DNA of 64,000 nt, from contig VWND01000075.1 in the NCBI GenBank assembly GCA_009599575.1, positions 1,302,001 to 1,366,000 on the forward strand, written 5' to 3'. Within the stretch, counting starts at the first letter, position 1, and the number at the start of each line of letters is the position of its first letter. This DNA comes from Blumeriella jaapii (lineage: Eukaryota; Ascomycota; Leotiomycetes; Helotiales; Drepanopezizaceae). Of this stretch, positions 1 through 10,994 are shown piece after piece. Made by a program: the position numbers and the translations under genes. The notes under the pieces were generated by a model that was not told the DNA's origin, ran no database searches, and worked only from the letters and a program-made list of their open reading frames with translations.

Positions 1-2
1 AA

Positions 3-353
3 GATTCTTGTCGCCCAGGCCAGCTTGCTGGGGAGTTCCATGCTCGTCCTGAAGGGTATCATGACATAATTCCGTTCGATGTCCCTACCCACGCCTCCCT
101 CACTCCAGTGATCCTCAAGACGTCGTATGAAGGAATCGATCTAGAAGTTACGTTCCTCGGCAACGGGTATCTGCTGGTAGGGATAAAGCTCTGCCACGTC
201 TTAGGAGGCAGCGCGCAAGAGCGACAGAAGCATGGGGACAAAGTCATCGTGTTCTCTGGAATATGGACGCCAGACGAAAGATATGCAAAGCAAGTTGCAG
301 ACGCAAAACGACCGTGGTCGCCGGACAGTATCACTTCATATTACTACAGATAG
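3..353 (+). CDS. 3' end of an unknown gene, open at the window edge
   Basis: The frame is open from base 3 to a TAG at 351-353 and gives about 116 residues. The start lies outside the window. The visible part has a balanced composition with alternating hydrophobic and charged stretches (for example KTSYEGIDLEVTFLGNGYLL) and ends in SITSYYYR. I do not recognise a family and see no membrane segment. A competing open frame on the minus strand (59-334) is weaker in composition. The gene is called because the frame runs unbroken from the edge and the composition looks coding; it could be a final exon or, less likely, a chance open frame. Confidence 0.45.
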   Translation, partial: DSCRPGQLAGEFHARPEGYHDIIPFDVPTHASLTPVILKTSYEGIDLEVTFLGNGYLLVGIKLCHVLGGSAQERQKHGDKVIVFSGIWTPDERYAKQVADAKRPWSPDSITSYYYR

Positions 354-1653
354 ATCAAATTTTCCTACTCGGCTATTTATGCACATTTAAAGGTATTCAT
401 TTCATGTATTACTCGCAGGACATATCTGTATAACATATTTGTGGAAGCGTACCTAGGAACGAAACTTAGATTGTCCCGGTAGAAACACACTTCGACGCAA
501 GCAGCTTGTGATAGGTGTTGCCAGCCACATCGCAATTTTCTTTCCGATCGTTGAAACGAGTAGTCTGGATTTCCTGTCTCCTCAAGGGTGTCGGATCCCC
601 AGTGCGGCTACAGTGCAGATGGTATCGCTTTTGGGGATGTCCGAAAGCTGACTCGAGATGGACAACTCTGAGGCTCGACATGACCCGTCCCTTTCATTCC
701 TTTCTACCTCGATTCTTTCATTTGAGGCTGTACAAGCTATCCATCAACATTCCTCCCTTCAAACAAGATCCACAACTTTCTTTTCCAAATGTCACCCACG
801 GAATGATCTTCAACCAAGGAAATTCCTCTCAAGCTCTGCCTGAGATGCCTTTCACTGGGGCTTTCGCTTAGATCTTAAAGTCTAATGAGTAATCAATCGC
901 TGTCTGTTTATCTCCATCTTCCTTTCTAATCAAGGGTTCACAACTCGATTCCTCTCACATGTTCACTTGCAAGGTTTTGAATTGACCTAGCTCTTTTTGT
1001 TGACATCTGACAGACCGACCCCTGTATCCTAAGCGAGGCAGGTAAGTGGAACCCAAGAACGAGTTGTGCTAAGATATTTACCATCTTTGCAGTGTAGATT
1101 ATTCGTGCGTGGGAGACAGGATTCTATTTCGTCGAGTTTGGGTCGATCATGGTCTGTTGGATGAATGACTGGATTCTGGCATCGCTTAATTTGCACGGCA
1201 TCGACCAACCTTGGAAGGAAGGTGCACAAATCTAAGAATTGGTAAGCTACTCTTAATGCTTTCCAATTCTTGCCCATCTTAATTCATCTGATGGCTTGCC
1301 AACGTGTGCTATCGGAGCTGTGCTGCTTCGTAGTATCTTACTCACATTGCTGAATAAGCACATGTAGTTGGTGTCATGTGGCCAGGACAGGCAACCTCTC
1401 TTCACGACGACCTGTTCCTCCTTTTGCAGAATGCAACAATCGCAGCACTCGATCTAGGTATCGGCAGCTTCCTACTACTTGAACTGTTCTATCCAAGCCT
1501 CGGTCCTTCTGCGCCCACTCGTAACCCCGGCAAGCACCTCTTCTATACTTCAAATCGCATAATGTCGTGTGAGCTTCACGTCGCGTGCATCACTCGCATA
1601 GGACTTCCGTTCGCTGAACTGCCCTAGGGATATTCACATCCACCTGCAACATC
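354..1653. other. Intergenic, no supported gene
   Basis: Short open frames at 515-871, 1029-1277 and 1376-1627 lack family signatures and have skewed composition. The last part is probably the leader and promoter of the gene starting at 1654. Confidence 0.5.
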
Positions 1654-2199
1654 ATGACAGAGACAGCGTTGCCCGCATCGGCAACCCTCGACTCAGTCGT
1701 CTCCACGCTTCACGACCACGCCGCCTTCCAGAGCCAGCAATCCATGGCAGCCCATCACGAGGTCACGCCCACACCACCAGCTGCCTCATTCGTCGTCACC
1801 AAAGCTTTGTCGTTCCGCTCGGCAGGTACCGCAGAGCCCGAATACCGGTCCGTGACAGTCGCCGTGCCGATGGGCCCTTGGACGAGCGAGGTCATCTCCC
1901 AGACAGCTTTCGTTGACACGGAAGATGGAATGTATGTCATCTTTCAGGCGCCTCTGGGATTGACGGGATGGAGTCGGTGGCGCGTGGCGAAGGGCGAGGT
2001 GGAGGGCAAGGGGGTCTTGCTGTTGAGAGAGGAGGCGACCCTTACTGGGTACAGGTTTCTGATGCCGTTTATTGTGCGCTTGCAGAAGAAGGAGCACAAG
2101 GAGTTCCAGGTCAAGTTTGCTCGGAGTATGGAAGGGGCACTTAGCAATGAGAGCAGCGGTAGGCTGACAGAGGCCCAGGAGCAGAAGAAGCTGCCTTGA
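1654..2199 (+). CDS. DUF7053-like conserved fungal protein
   Basis: A single-exon frame of 181 residues starting at ATG 1654. The N-terminal 60 residues are rich in Ala, Thr and Ser and probably disordered. Residues 65-150 resemble the fungal DUF7053 fold: a segment ending in VPMGPWTSEV, then AFVDTEDGMYVIFQAPLG and WSRWRV, followed by a basic helix (FIVRLQKKEHKEFQVKFARS) as in that family. The function of DUF7053 proteins is unknown; a lipid- or START-like fold has been discussed for similar domains but nothing here proves it. There is no signal peptide or membrane segment. The assignment rests on remembered pattern similarity, not an alignment. Confidence 0.6.
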   Translation: MTETALPASATLDSVVSTLHDHAAFQSQQSMAAHHEVTPTPPAASFVVTKALSFRSAGTAEPEYRSVTVAVPMGPWTSEVISQTAFVDTEDGMYVIFQAPLGLTGWSRWRVAKGEVEGKGVLLLREEATLTGYRFLMPFIVRLQKKEHKEFQVKFARSMEGALSNESSGRLTEAQEQKKLP

Positions 2200-3453
2200 G
2201 CACCGAGCATTAGAGAGAGATCTTGCTGGTGAGCATGACGCGCTCGCTGTCTCTGGTCCTACTGTGGACCTTCGTCAGTCATTTGCCACTGGTCATTGCA
2301 CAGATACCCCAATCCACTCACGTTCCGCGTACTCCGTTCCTTTTTGCACACGGCCCTAGCATCAACGTTTCTTGCAACGAGAGAATCGCTTCATTGGAAG
2401 CCAAACGCGATTCACATCCTGTCCTGTGCATCACAAGCCTCGCTACTGTACCACGATGCTTGGATTTCCATGGCCTGTCCCATCACTTCAGAAAGGTCCT
2501 CCCATGACGACGACGGACGGGTGAGGCAGGTGAGGTAGGCAAACACATAGGTCCAGACACCAGACTCGGCTCTCCTCCACCGATGGCCCGAGAAAGGAGT
2601 TCTTGCGATGCGAAGATTGGGTCTCTGGGGGCGTGTCGGCCGGGGCCCCTCATGCAAGCCTACGCGGATGAAGAAAGTGTGTTTTGCACTTTCGGGTCGA
2701 TCAGGCCGTGCCGGTTGGGGTTTGCGACCGTCGAGCAGAATACGGTAGAACAGAAATCCCATCGCACTGTAGGTACGCGCGACGAGTGGCAGATGCAATT
2801 GCAATGACAGCGCCGTGCCAGCCGCCACGGAGCCAGGGGAAGCGAAACAAAACATCACATCGCCGGAACGAGGATCGACGTCATCGAAGCCGAGGTCAGA
2901 AGCGGGCTAGACAACAACCACTTTACTCCATCTACCCCACCATACCGGTAGTCGACTACGGTCGAGCTGACAGAGCCGAGTACCTGACGACGTGACTTCG
3001 GCTCGCTTTCTCACTCTCTCACTTCAACACACACTCACACACACACACACACATTCACACACACACACTCACATTCACACTCACACTCACACACAAATGT
3101 CGAACTAGAATTCCGAGTCGCCATCGCCCCGCTCTCCCTCTTCTGGCCGCTCTCGCAATCTACAGTATCACTCCCTGGCCGTTGCGACTTTTGACTTTCA
3201 TCTGGAAAGACCCCGCTACCACCGTCTCGAGTCCCTGTCGCACCAATGCATCCGGCGCCCATCTGATCAGCACGTCCGCCTATCTCCTGCGCAGAGTGAC
3301 TGACAGAGAACGCTGCGTTCCGCCCCCATCCAGCCCGCTCTCGACCTGAACCGCCTGGTCTTCCTGTCTCCAAGTTCGCCCGTCCAGCTCGCCGGCTCGC
3401 CAGTTCCTTCCCGAGCCTCCCAGCCCTCAGATCCGTCGAAGGATACCGCGACA
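2200..3453. other. Intergenic and leader region of the PKA-type kinase gene
   Basis: Frames here (2223-2507, 2583-2807, 3035-3589 minus) show no family features. The right half, from about 3000, is C/A- and C/T-rich and looks like promoter and 5' leader of the kinase gene starting at 3454. Confidence 0.5.
3029..3096. repeat. CA-type microsatellite
   Basis: An interrupted (CA)n tract of about 68 bp with CACT and CATT interruptions, some 360 bp upstream of the kinase start codon, probably in its promoter or 5' leader. Confidence 0.85.
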
Positions 3454-4933
3454 ATGGCTTTCGCTCGCTCGGCGACCCACTCGATACACGATATCGCGAG
3501 TGGGCTTCTGCATCACCACAGGTCGACGACGGAAGATAAGATACAGGTTTCGGCGCAGACGCACGACCAGGAGAAGGCGTTTGTGGCACAGTTCATCGGT
3601 GGCCAGCAGCATCCTCTGGCGCCGGAGGAGGTACAACAGGATCCCCGAAACAAAGACCTAGGCCGTAGCTCGAGGGGGCTGACGGTGAAGGATTTCGAGC
3701 TGGTGCGGACTTTGGGAACGGGTTCGTGCTCCTCTCCCCTCTACCCGACACATGGGTGGTCAATGAGCGATCGGACGGGGCACTGAGCTAATGGGGAGCT
3801 CTAGGCACTTTCGCGCGGGTATGGCTCGTCCGTCTTGCGAACCCGGCGCCCGAAGACGCCGACAAGGTGTATGCGCTGAAGGTGTTGCGGAAAGCAGAAG
3901 GCAAGTCCAGCTCACGGCCGGCGATTAGAGCTCTACTAACAACGGACTAGTTATCAAGCTCAAGCAAGTTGATCACGTCAAGCACGAACGTTCGGTTCTC
4001 GCAGATGTTGCAGGCCACCCCTTCATCACCACCCTGATCACATCCTTCTCCGACCACGATTCCCTGTACATGCTCTTGGATTACTGCCCCGGCGGCGAAG
4101 TGTTTTCCTACCTCCGCAAGCAAAAACGCTTCGACGAGAACACCTCCCGCTTCTACGCCGCTGAGATAGTGCTCATTCTCGAATTCCTGCACGAACGAGA
4201 AGGCGTCGCGTACCGCGACCTCAAGCCCGAGAACCTGCTGCTGGACGCAGACGGACACATCAAGCTGGTAGACTTTGGTTTCGCGAAGAGACTCAGAAAC
4301 AGTAAGAAGCCTTGGCACGCGCGACGTTCTGCACCGAGAGGCAGTAGTGACGGTGTTGACGACTGTAAAGGAGAAACCTACACTCTTTGCGGTACGCCAG
4401 AGTACCTCGCGCCCGAAGTCATTCAGTCTAAGGGCCACACGACCGCGGTAGACTGGTGGGCGTTGGGTATTCTAATCTATGAGTTCATGACAGGATATCC
4501 CCCGTTCTGGGACCACAATCCGATCGAGATATACAAAAAGTAGATGCTCTCTTCCTTCTCCTCTACACTACCTCGTTTGCGGTCTTGCTAAACAGTGCCC
4601 CACAGAATCGTGTCGAGACCCGTTCACTTCCCCTCCGAACCCGCCATCTCGGCCGAGTGCAAAGACATCATCCGCCAATTCTGCACCGTCGACCGCTCGA
4701 AACGTCTTGGCAATATCTCCGGCGGCGCACAGCGCGTCAAAGACCACCCTTTCTTCCACGGCGTGAACTGGGAGGATGTTTACTACAGAAAATACCAGGG
4801 TCCGATAATACCGCCGATTAGGTATCCGGGAGACGCGCAGTGCTTCGATATCTATCCGGATGAGAAGGAAGGGAGAGAGCGGTACACGGACGATTTGAGG
4901 AAGAAGTGGGAGAGCCATTTCAAGGACTTTTGA
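3454..4933 (+). CDS. cAMP-dependent protein kinase catalytic subunit (AGC kinase)
   Basis: Exons: 3454-3721, 3805-3900, 3951-4301, 4371-4539 and 4606-4933, joining in frame to 403 residues. Seen in order: an 80-residue N-terminal extension, glycine loop GTGTFARV, the ALKVLRK lysine, catalytic loop [20 protein letters not shown], activation loop [13 protein letters not shown] and a C-terminal tail ending FKDF, the FxxF motif typical of PKA catalytic subunits. It would phosphorylate Ser/Thr targets after release from the regulatory subunit by cAMP. The extension and divergence suggest the second fungal isoform (PkaB/PKA2-like); that is inference. Intron 2 (3901-3950) has a GC donor (GCAAGT). 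Intron 3 (4302-4370) is 69 bp with no stop, so its retention would insert 23 residues before the activation loop. The start is the first ATG in frame. Confidence 0.93.
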
Positions 4934-5780
4934 ACCATGCACCCATTTAAAAACCTGGAGTGGATATCGATGATAAGGATAGTACAGATCTGGCGGCACG
5001 GTCTCGTTTAGAAGGACAGGCCCGCTCCGGCATCGCAAGGCGTTCTTGGGTATCGGTGTTGGGCATCAGGATCTCGGATGGAGCGGAATGGTGGGTGATT
5101 GGGACCACCTGCACATGTCCCTAATGTGCCAGCGGTTGTGGCAGGAGACATGCATTCCTGTGAATAGCGCACAAGCGTGGAGAAAGACCAGTCCTCGTTG
5201 GATAGACAGTCTCCTCTGCATGCTGGAGGTGGGCCGCCGGCCAGGTGAATCAATGGAGGTACTACCTACTACCGTACTACCAACCTAGCAATGAGAACTT
5301 GTCGTCCGTTGCTCCAATCCCTCATACCTACAGTAGATAGGTAGGTAGGTGCGCTTCTTCGGGGGGTTGAGCAACCGCTCGGGGGCTGGAGTAGCACGAC
5401 TTCCCTACCCGCTTGTGGGAGGCTGGCGAAAGGTCTGCTTTTCTCTTCGCCATTCCTCTCGCTGGGTGTGTAGTGGGAAAGGGGTGGAGAGGGATCGTGG
5501 TATGGGTCTTGCACACCACGAACTGGTTGGTATTACAGTACTGGAGGCGAGCGAAGCCGCGACGGTAGGTAGGTAGCGTGCACAGAGAGATCCGAATGAG
5601 TTCAGCCAGCAAAAGCACCCCCGACGGCGTCCCTCCCAAAACGCCTCCCAGACAGACATGCACCGCTCCGTCCGTCACGCAGATATCTAGATAGATGATG
5701 GACTTCTCCTACGCCAGCCAACGCACACAACACGCCTTCCTACCCCGCGGCCCCAACTCCAAAGGCGAAGGTTGGCTGTT
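4934..5780. other. Intergenic between convergent genes
   Basis: Holds the 3' ends of the kinase and DUF4336-like transcripts. Contains GGTAGGTAGGT tracts near 5335-5350 and 5565-5578. No gene is supported. Confidence 0.6.
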
Positions 5781-6749
5781 TTACTTCTTCGCATGCAAAT
5801 GCCACTCGAACAGCTTCTCAAACACCGTCTTCCCATCCCCCACGAACGTGTCGCCGTGACACGGCACCAGGTTCACAAAGTCCCAGGCATTGATGCGCTT
5901 CACGCTCTCCCCGAAACCCGGGCGGTCGTTCTTGCTCAGGAGATACCACAGCACGCGCTTCTGCCAGAGCGCGGTGCCGCGCGTGCCCTGCAGGCTGCAG
6001 GCCAGCTTGGACGGCCAGCCCGTCGTCGGGTCCACGCCGGCCTTGCTGTACTGCTCCGAGGCCGGCAGGTTGAACAGCAGGTCGGCCTCGATGAGGGTGC
6101 GCGAGGGCTTGTGCACGAAGACCAGCTCCTTGTTGGGGTGGGCGTCGACGAACTCGCACGCGAACTCGGCGTCGAACTCGGCCGTCACCGTCGTCGCGAG
6201 CTTGTCCTTGGCCGTGAAGATGGTGCCGAAGGGGACCAGCGTCACGCTCTTGTCGCTGCCGTTCTGCGCGGCGCGCTTCTCGGCCAGGCCCTCGGGCCCG
6301 ATGATGTGCGCGCTGGGGAAGGCCGCGTGCCAGGCCGAGAGGTTCATGTGGTGCTCCAGGTCCGGCGCGACGAGGTACGAGACTGGGTTGGCGCCCGGCG
6401 AGAGGGAGCTGATGGTGGATTTCACCAGCGGCGTGAGCGGCGTCGGAGAGAAGACGGCGAGCGTACCCGATTGGAGGCGGACTGGGGAGATGTGATTAGC
6501 TAGGTTCCCTTGGGTTGTGCTTGTGTTGATGGTGATGATGGTGATGACGATGATGATGATGTTATTGTGGTTGAAACACGAACAGGGCACACACAGAAGA
6601 AGAGAAGCTGATCTACGTACCAACAGTCGCTCGGCCGCCAAACTTGATGCGATTGAAGCGCAGAAACGGCACCGAAATGGTCGTGACTCCAGCCACGACC
6701 TCCCGGATGACGGTCGCGTCGTCTGGACTTCCCGGGGTGCGAAAGACAT
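5781..6749 (-). CDS. DUF4336-type metallo-hydrolase-like protein
   Basis: The main exon (6481 down to 5781) encodes a conserved fungal DUF4336 protein related to metallo-beta-lactamase-fold hydrolases: VRLQSGTLAVFSPTPLTP, VAPDLEHHMNLSAW, the ELVFVHKPSRTLIEADLLFN strand pair and VPCHGDTFVGDG near the end. The exact reaction is unknown. An intron lies at 6482-6620 (minus-strand donor GTACGT, acceptor CAG). Upstream of it the conserved residues VIREVVAGVTTISVPF and RIKFGGRATV are readable at about 6621-6735, and they join VRLQSG in phase. But that frame has no ATG: the well-placed ATG at 6749 is in another frame. So either one base is missing near 6730-6745 or the true start is on an undetected upstream exon. 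The family call is firm; the start is not. Confidence 0.75.
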   Translation of the reverse strand: MSFAPREVQTTRPSSGRSWLESRPFRCRFCASIASSLAAERLLVRRSASLLLCVPCSCFNHNNIIIIVITIITINTSTTQGNLANHISPVRLQSGTLAVFSPTPLTPLVKSTISSLSPGANPVSYLVAPDLEHHMNLSAWHAAFPSAHIIGPEGLAEKRAAQNGSDKSVTLVPFGTIFTAKDKLATTVTAEFDAEFACEFVDAHPNKELVFVHKPSRTLIEADLLFNLPASEQYSKAGVDPTTGWPSKLACSLQGTRGTALWQKRVLWYLLSKNDRPGFGESVKRINAWDFVNLVPCHGDTFVGDGKTVFEKLFEWHLHAKK

Positions 6750-7379
6750 CTTTCCGTGTTCTCTCTGTGAGAGTTTATGTATGTGTGTGTATGAAAGAAA
6801 GAAAAAAAGAAAGAAAGAAGTGCGACGTCGAAGTACTTATGTCCGGGAAGTTTGTAGGAAGTCGCGAGATTTCGAAAGTTCCCTAACGGGCCGTCGGCCA
6901 GAATGACGTGACGAAGTGGGGGCGGGGAATCTTTGACTTTGGCCGGGAGAAAGCTTGATTTGAATTATTTGGTTTTGTTTGGTTTTGCTTTGGTTGGATC
7001 ATTTGGATTATTTGGATTTGATTTGTTTTGTTCCGAGCCGCAAATGCCGATGCGGATCTTGTTAGGAGAGACAGCAAATGCCATGTTGCTGTATTTACTG
7101 TACAGTAGGAGCTCTACTGGAATCGCTTTATTCCCTTCTCAGCGCTTGGGCCTTTCTGATCGTCGGCTGAAGGTCTAGAAAGGCTTTCATTTAGCATGCA
7201 GCATCATGTTTTACAGCATTAATCACAATCACAGGCACTGGAACACATCACAAGTATCTTTTCCATTCGTGCTGATCTGATCTGATCTACTCTTACAGAC
7301 AAGCTTCGTCGGCCATGTAAGCACAAACAAACAAGCAAGCAAGGTTCAGGATCATCCATCGACCTCGAAAACATGTTCT
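6750..7379. other. Intergenic, simple-sequence rich
   Basis: Contains a purine (GAAA)n-like tract at about 6790-6822 and a G/T-rich stretch of TTTGG/TTTTG repeats at about 6955-7035. A TACTGTACAGTA motif lies at about 7096-7108. No gene is supported. Confidence 0.6.
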
Positions 7380-7802
7380 ATGAAGAAGGGTATCGCCAAC
7401 CAACAACGCCTCGTATCCTTTTGCATAGAAAGACCCCCATTATCCGGGAGGAGAAACAGGAATTGCAAATGTCGAGATCGAGAATGGGGTGTCAAGGTCG
7501 ACGGCACGCTAACCTGTGAGAGGGAAAATTGATACTCGACGTCGAAGAAGTTCTGGAAAGTCCACAGCAAGCTGCGATCGATCTCGGAAACAGGCTTGAT
7601 GGGAGAGGATATTCCCAGCCAACAGCGCCTTGTATCCTGGCATCGAAAACTCTTCAGATTGCGGAAAGAGAAACAGGAAAAACAATGATCGAGAATGGAG
7701 GTGGGCTCGTGAAGGTCGACGCGCTAACCTGGCATGGGGTAAGTTTGATACTGGACGTTGAAGAGGTCCTGGAAGAGATACAGCAAGCTGCGATCGACCC
7801 AG
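7380..7802. repeat. Two diverged tandem copies (about 217 bp period) of the 3' end of the coiled-coil gene
   Basis: About 7380-7587 and 7602-7802 are two diverged direct copies. Matching blocks lie 216-219 bp apart: the CAACxxCGCC block at 7401 and 7620, a central AGAAACAGGAA block, GTCGACGxxACGCTAACCT, and ACAGCAAGCTGCGATCGA at 7564 and 7780. On the minus strand the right copy encodes the last residues of the 7724-10414 gene (DRSLLYLFQDLFNVQYQT); the left copy can encode a version, DRSLLWTFQNFFDVEYQF. Both copies keep a possible splice donor, CAG|GTTAGCG. Confidence 0.8.
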
Positions 7803-10414
7803 GTGGCCCAACGAGGCGACAAGAGACCGTGAAAGATGCCTTGAGATGGGGAGCTGTTTCTGAGCCAGTCGGTCAACATGGCGCGGGTAGACTCATTGGC
7901 AGCACGCCACATCTTGCGCTCGAAGTAGGTATCGATTAAGACCCAGCAGAGGTAGTAGAAGAGACAGTGCAGGGCGAACCAGAACAAAGTCCACTTGATT
8001 GATTGTGGCTTTCTGAGAGTCCAGAAAGACTCCGTCTCGAGGGCGAGCGGGGCGGGGGCGCCACCAGCACCATCTAGAGGAGCAGCGGTGTCTTGCGGAA
8101 GTTCTTTCATGGGCATGACAGACTCGGCTAGCTCTTCAGTGGCATCGTCAGAAGACTCGCTCTCAGCTGGATCTTGGAACGCAGATACCTCCGAATCGAC
8201 ATAAGCAGTTCCACGAAGCATCTTGATGAAGAACCTAATCGAGCCGTACATAGTATCAAGACAGAGGAAAACGAAGGAGAAGAAGTCACGGTCGGTGGTG
8301 AACCAATTTTTATGGTGAATGACATTTCTGCCAGGAATACGAATGACGATCGGGTCGGGAGGAGTTCCAGGACGATCGATGTATTCGATTTGGATCTCAG
8401 GTGGGGGAGGAGTTCCAGGACGATCGATGTATTCGATTTGGATCTCAGGTGGGGGAGGAGTTCCAGGACGATCGACGTATTCGATTATGACCTGGGGTGG
8501 AGGAGGAGCACCAGCAGGGCCAGGAACTGGGCGGTCAATGGGCAGCTCAACAATTCTCGTCTCTCCGGCAGGGCCATCGACGCGGACGATCTTGCGACCT
8601 TGCTCGTCGAAGACAGCATCGCCATCATGAGGATTTGCAACAGACACGGTCTCTTCCATCTCAACGCTCGAGTCAGAACTAACCGCGCAAGTCATGTCTT
8701 CTAATCTGTCAGTCTTTGGTTTGCTGGTTCCTGACGGTGAGATTCCTGAATATTCGCTCTCCTCGTCTTCGTGGCAGCTATCGTCGAGGTTGCTGAGGGC
8801 CGCATTCAGGGTGTTGTTTAGCTCCTCCGTGATTTCAGGGGCGGGGTTCGCTCCAGGAATCGGATTGAATGTTGGACTCTCAGTCATCATCTGTTCCATC
8901 TGAGCATAGGCAGCCTGCAGAAATTCCCGAGTTTCGTCAAGCTCGGCTCGCAAATTGACGGCATCTGCGAGATCCCGCGACGTTTGGGTCACCTGTTTGA
9001 CTGCGATCGCGAGCTCTTTCTCAAGTTTCTCCTTGGCAGCGTAGACAATCTTGGCATCCGCAGAGTTGCTTGCCTCCTTGTTCTTGTAGTAGTCGGCATC
9101 CTTCACAGCCTGATCATATTTGACTCTCAAGTCGTTATGTTGGTTGGAAATGACCTCAAGGTTCTTGACCAATTTTTGCTCCTTAGAAAGCTGGTTTTCT
9201 AAATGTTCGATGTACTGTGTATGCTTCGCCTCTTGAACCTTGCAAGCCACGATTTCATTCTTGAAAAGGGAAGCTTTCATCGTCTCAGCCTTGATATCTT
9301 TCTCGGCTGTCTTGAGCTGTTTCTCGAGATGGGTGATGTAGTGCTCATTTTTCGTGACTTGATGTTTAAGCGCACTGTTCTCATCTTCAAGCGACTTGCA
9401 CTTTTCTTGCAACATCTCACGGTCGCTGGGAATCTGTTCGGGAAGAATCTCCGAGGTGTGAACCGGCGAATCAGCCATGTCGGTCCCAGCGTCTTGGTAG
9501 TCTGGAGACGGAGTTCCGATGCTAGCGTTCTGAGAACTCGCAGTGAAGGTCTCGGTACCGGCGTTTTTATAGGCTGCGGTAGAGGTATGGGCATCCACGC
9601 CTTCGTAGGATGAGAAAGGGTTATCAGTTGCAGCGTTTTGATAGATTGCAGTAGAGGTTTGGGCATCAGCGCCTACGTAGGATGAGGGAAGGGTACTGGT
9701 TGCAGCGTTTTGATAGCTTGCAGTAGACGTTTGGGCATCGGCGCCTTCGTAGCATGTGGGAGGAGACTGAGAGCCGGCGTTCTGATAGTTTGGTGTCTCG
9801 GTGACAGCGTCTGAGTAGGCAGCAGCAGAGGATTGAGAGCCAGCGTCAATGGGCGGAGCCAAAAGTCGGGGATCAATTAGATCGCCGTCGTGGGGAGCGG
9901 GAATGGCAGCAGCAGCTTTTTGTTCAAGGGAGGCTATCTGTTCGACGCATTAGTACAAGCTCAGAGACCGGATTCGGAGATGTGATCTAAGACATGCTTT
10001 CGCAAGATCGCCGCGAACGTCTCCTGGGACGGTTTGACCACTCACCTTCTCGTGCGCAAATTCAATCCATTCATGGTCCTTAAGATGGAGGGTCAGAAGA
10101 TCGTTGAAATCGCCTCTGTTTTTCTCAAGCTCGGCTTCAAGCAGGTGGATTCGCCGATTCGCGCCTTCGAGATCGCCTATCACGCCTTGGATTTCTTCTT
10201 CGTGTTCATTGTTAGTCGCTTTCGCAACAGAACAAGACGCCTCAGCTACATCCAGCTTCGCAGTCAGGACCCGAAGCTGTTGCTGAAGATCCTCAATCTG
10301 TTGCCGGGCGCTTGGAAGGGGGGGTGCTTGGAATGGATTGTTCGCAGGTCCGGGTGCAGCAAACGAGAACCCGAAACCGTTTGCGGGAGTTTGGAAGGGG
10401 TTGGATGCAGCCAT
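7724..10414 (-). CDS. Long coiled-coil protein with repeats and C-terminal membrane segments
   Basis: Two exons, 10414-10046 and 9937-7724, separated by a 108-bp intron (donor GTGAGT, branch TACTAAT, acceptor CAG); 860 residues in frame. Exon 1 starts MAASNPFQTP with Phe-Gly and Pro residues and then a coiled coil (about 40-110). Exon 2 begins with four or five degenerate repeats of about 28 residues built on ADAQTSTASYQNA, then a long coiled coil (roughly 270-470), an acidic Ser-rich linker, three or four copies of a 17-residue Pro-rich repeat (PGTPPPPEIQIEYIDR), and near the C-terminus a hydrophobic helix (WTLFWFALHCLFYYLCWVLI). I do not recognise the family; the N-terminus faintly recalls FG-type nucleoporins but that is weak. 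It may be a membrane-tethered scaffold. The ATG at 10414 is chosen because the upstream extension lacks ATG. The 3' end may vary because it is duplicated. Confidence 0.8.
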
Positions 10415-10994
10415 CTGGGCGATGATTGCGGAATGTGTGTACGAGAATTGTGTGTGTTGTATGACCAAGAAAAGGGAAGCACGAAAGCTGGGAGGGAAGA
10501 AAGAAATGATGACCTACCTCACGTTCGCTTAAGGCCTTGCTATTGACACAGGCGACAACAATAACAAAGAGGACGACAACAACAAAGATACGTCTTTTTG
10601 CTCTGTTCCTATTGTGATGGAATTCGTCGGCGCTCAAGCGAGTTTCGAGTTGTATACATGTGGGGCGTTCTCCTTTCACCCCCTTTACGTCACTAGTAGA
10701 TACTAAATTAGCGTGAGTTTATGGGCAGCGTTGGCCTTGAGATTTTATATAACGGGTTTGGGCTAGTTACTGAACGAGTATGGGCGAGTTACTGTACAGT
10801 GCTGTACCTACCAGCGAGTATTTCTATGCCGGGCTCCTGTTGACGATGCAAGAAATGAGGCTGCAACTTCGGAAAATGGTAAGTGCTTGCGCGGAGGGTG
10901 CTCATTCCATCAGTTATTTGTGATCAACTTTGAAAATGCATCCCATTCTCATCCGGCCCTCTTGAACTCCTCGACCACTCGTCGGTTCCCGCAA
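10415..10994. other. Promoter and 3' flank region
   Basis: Upstream region of the coiled-coil gene and downstream of the MCP1-like gene. Contains a TATATAA box-like sequence near 10746 and an ACTGTACAGTGCTGTAC motif near 10792-10808. No gene seen. Confidence 0.5.

Noticed and set aside
515..871. 118-codon plus frame as a gene
   Set aside because: No recognisable motif and weak composition; a minus frame overlaps it equally well.
5772..6503. 243-codon plus-strand frame opposite the DUF4336 gene
   Set aside because: Leu/Arg/Val/Gly-rich shadow typical of antisense frames in GC-rich genes; the minus strand carries the conserved protein.
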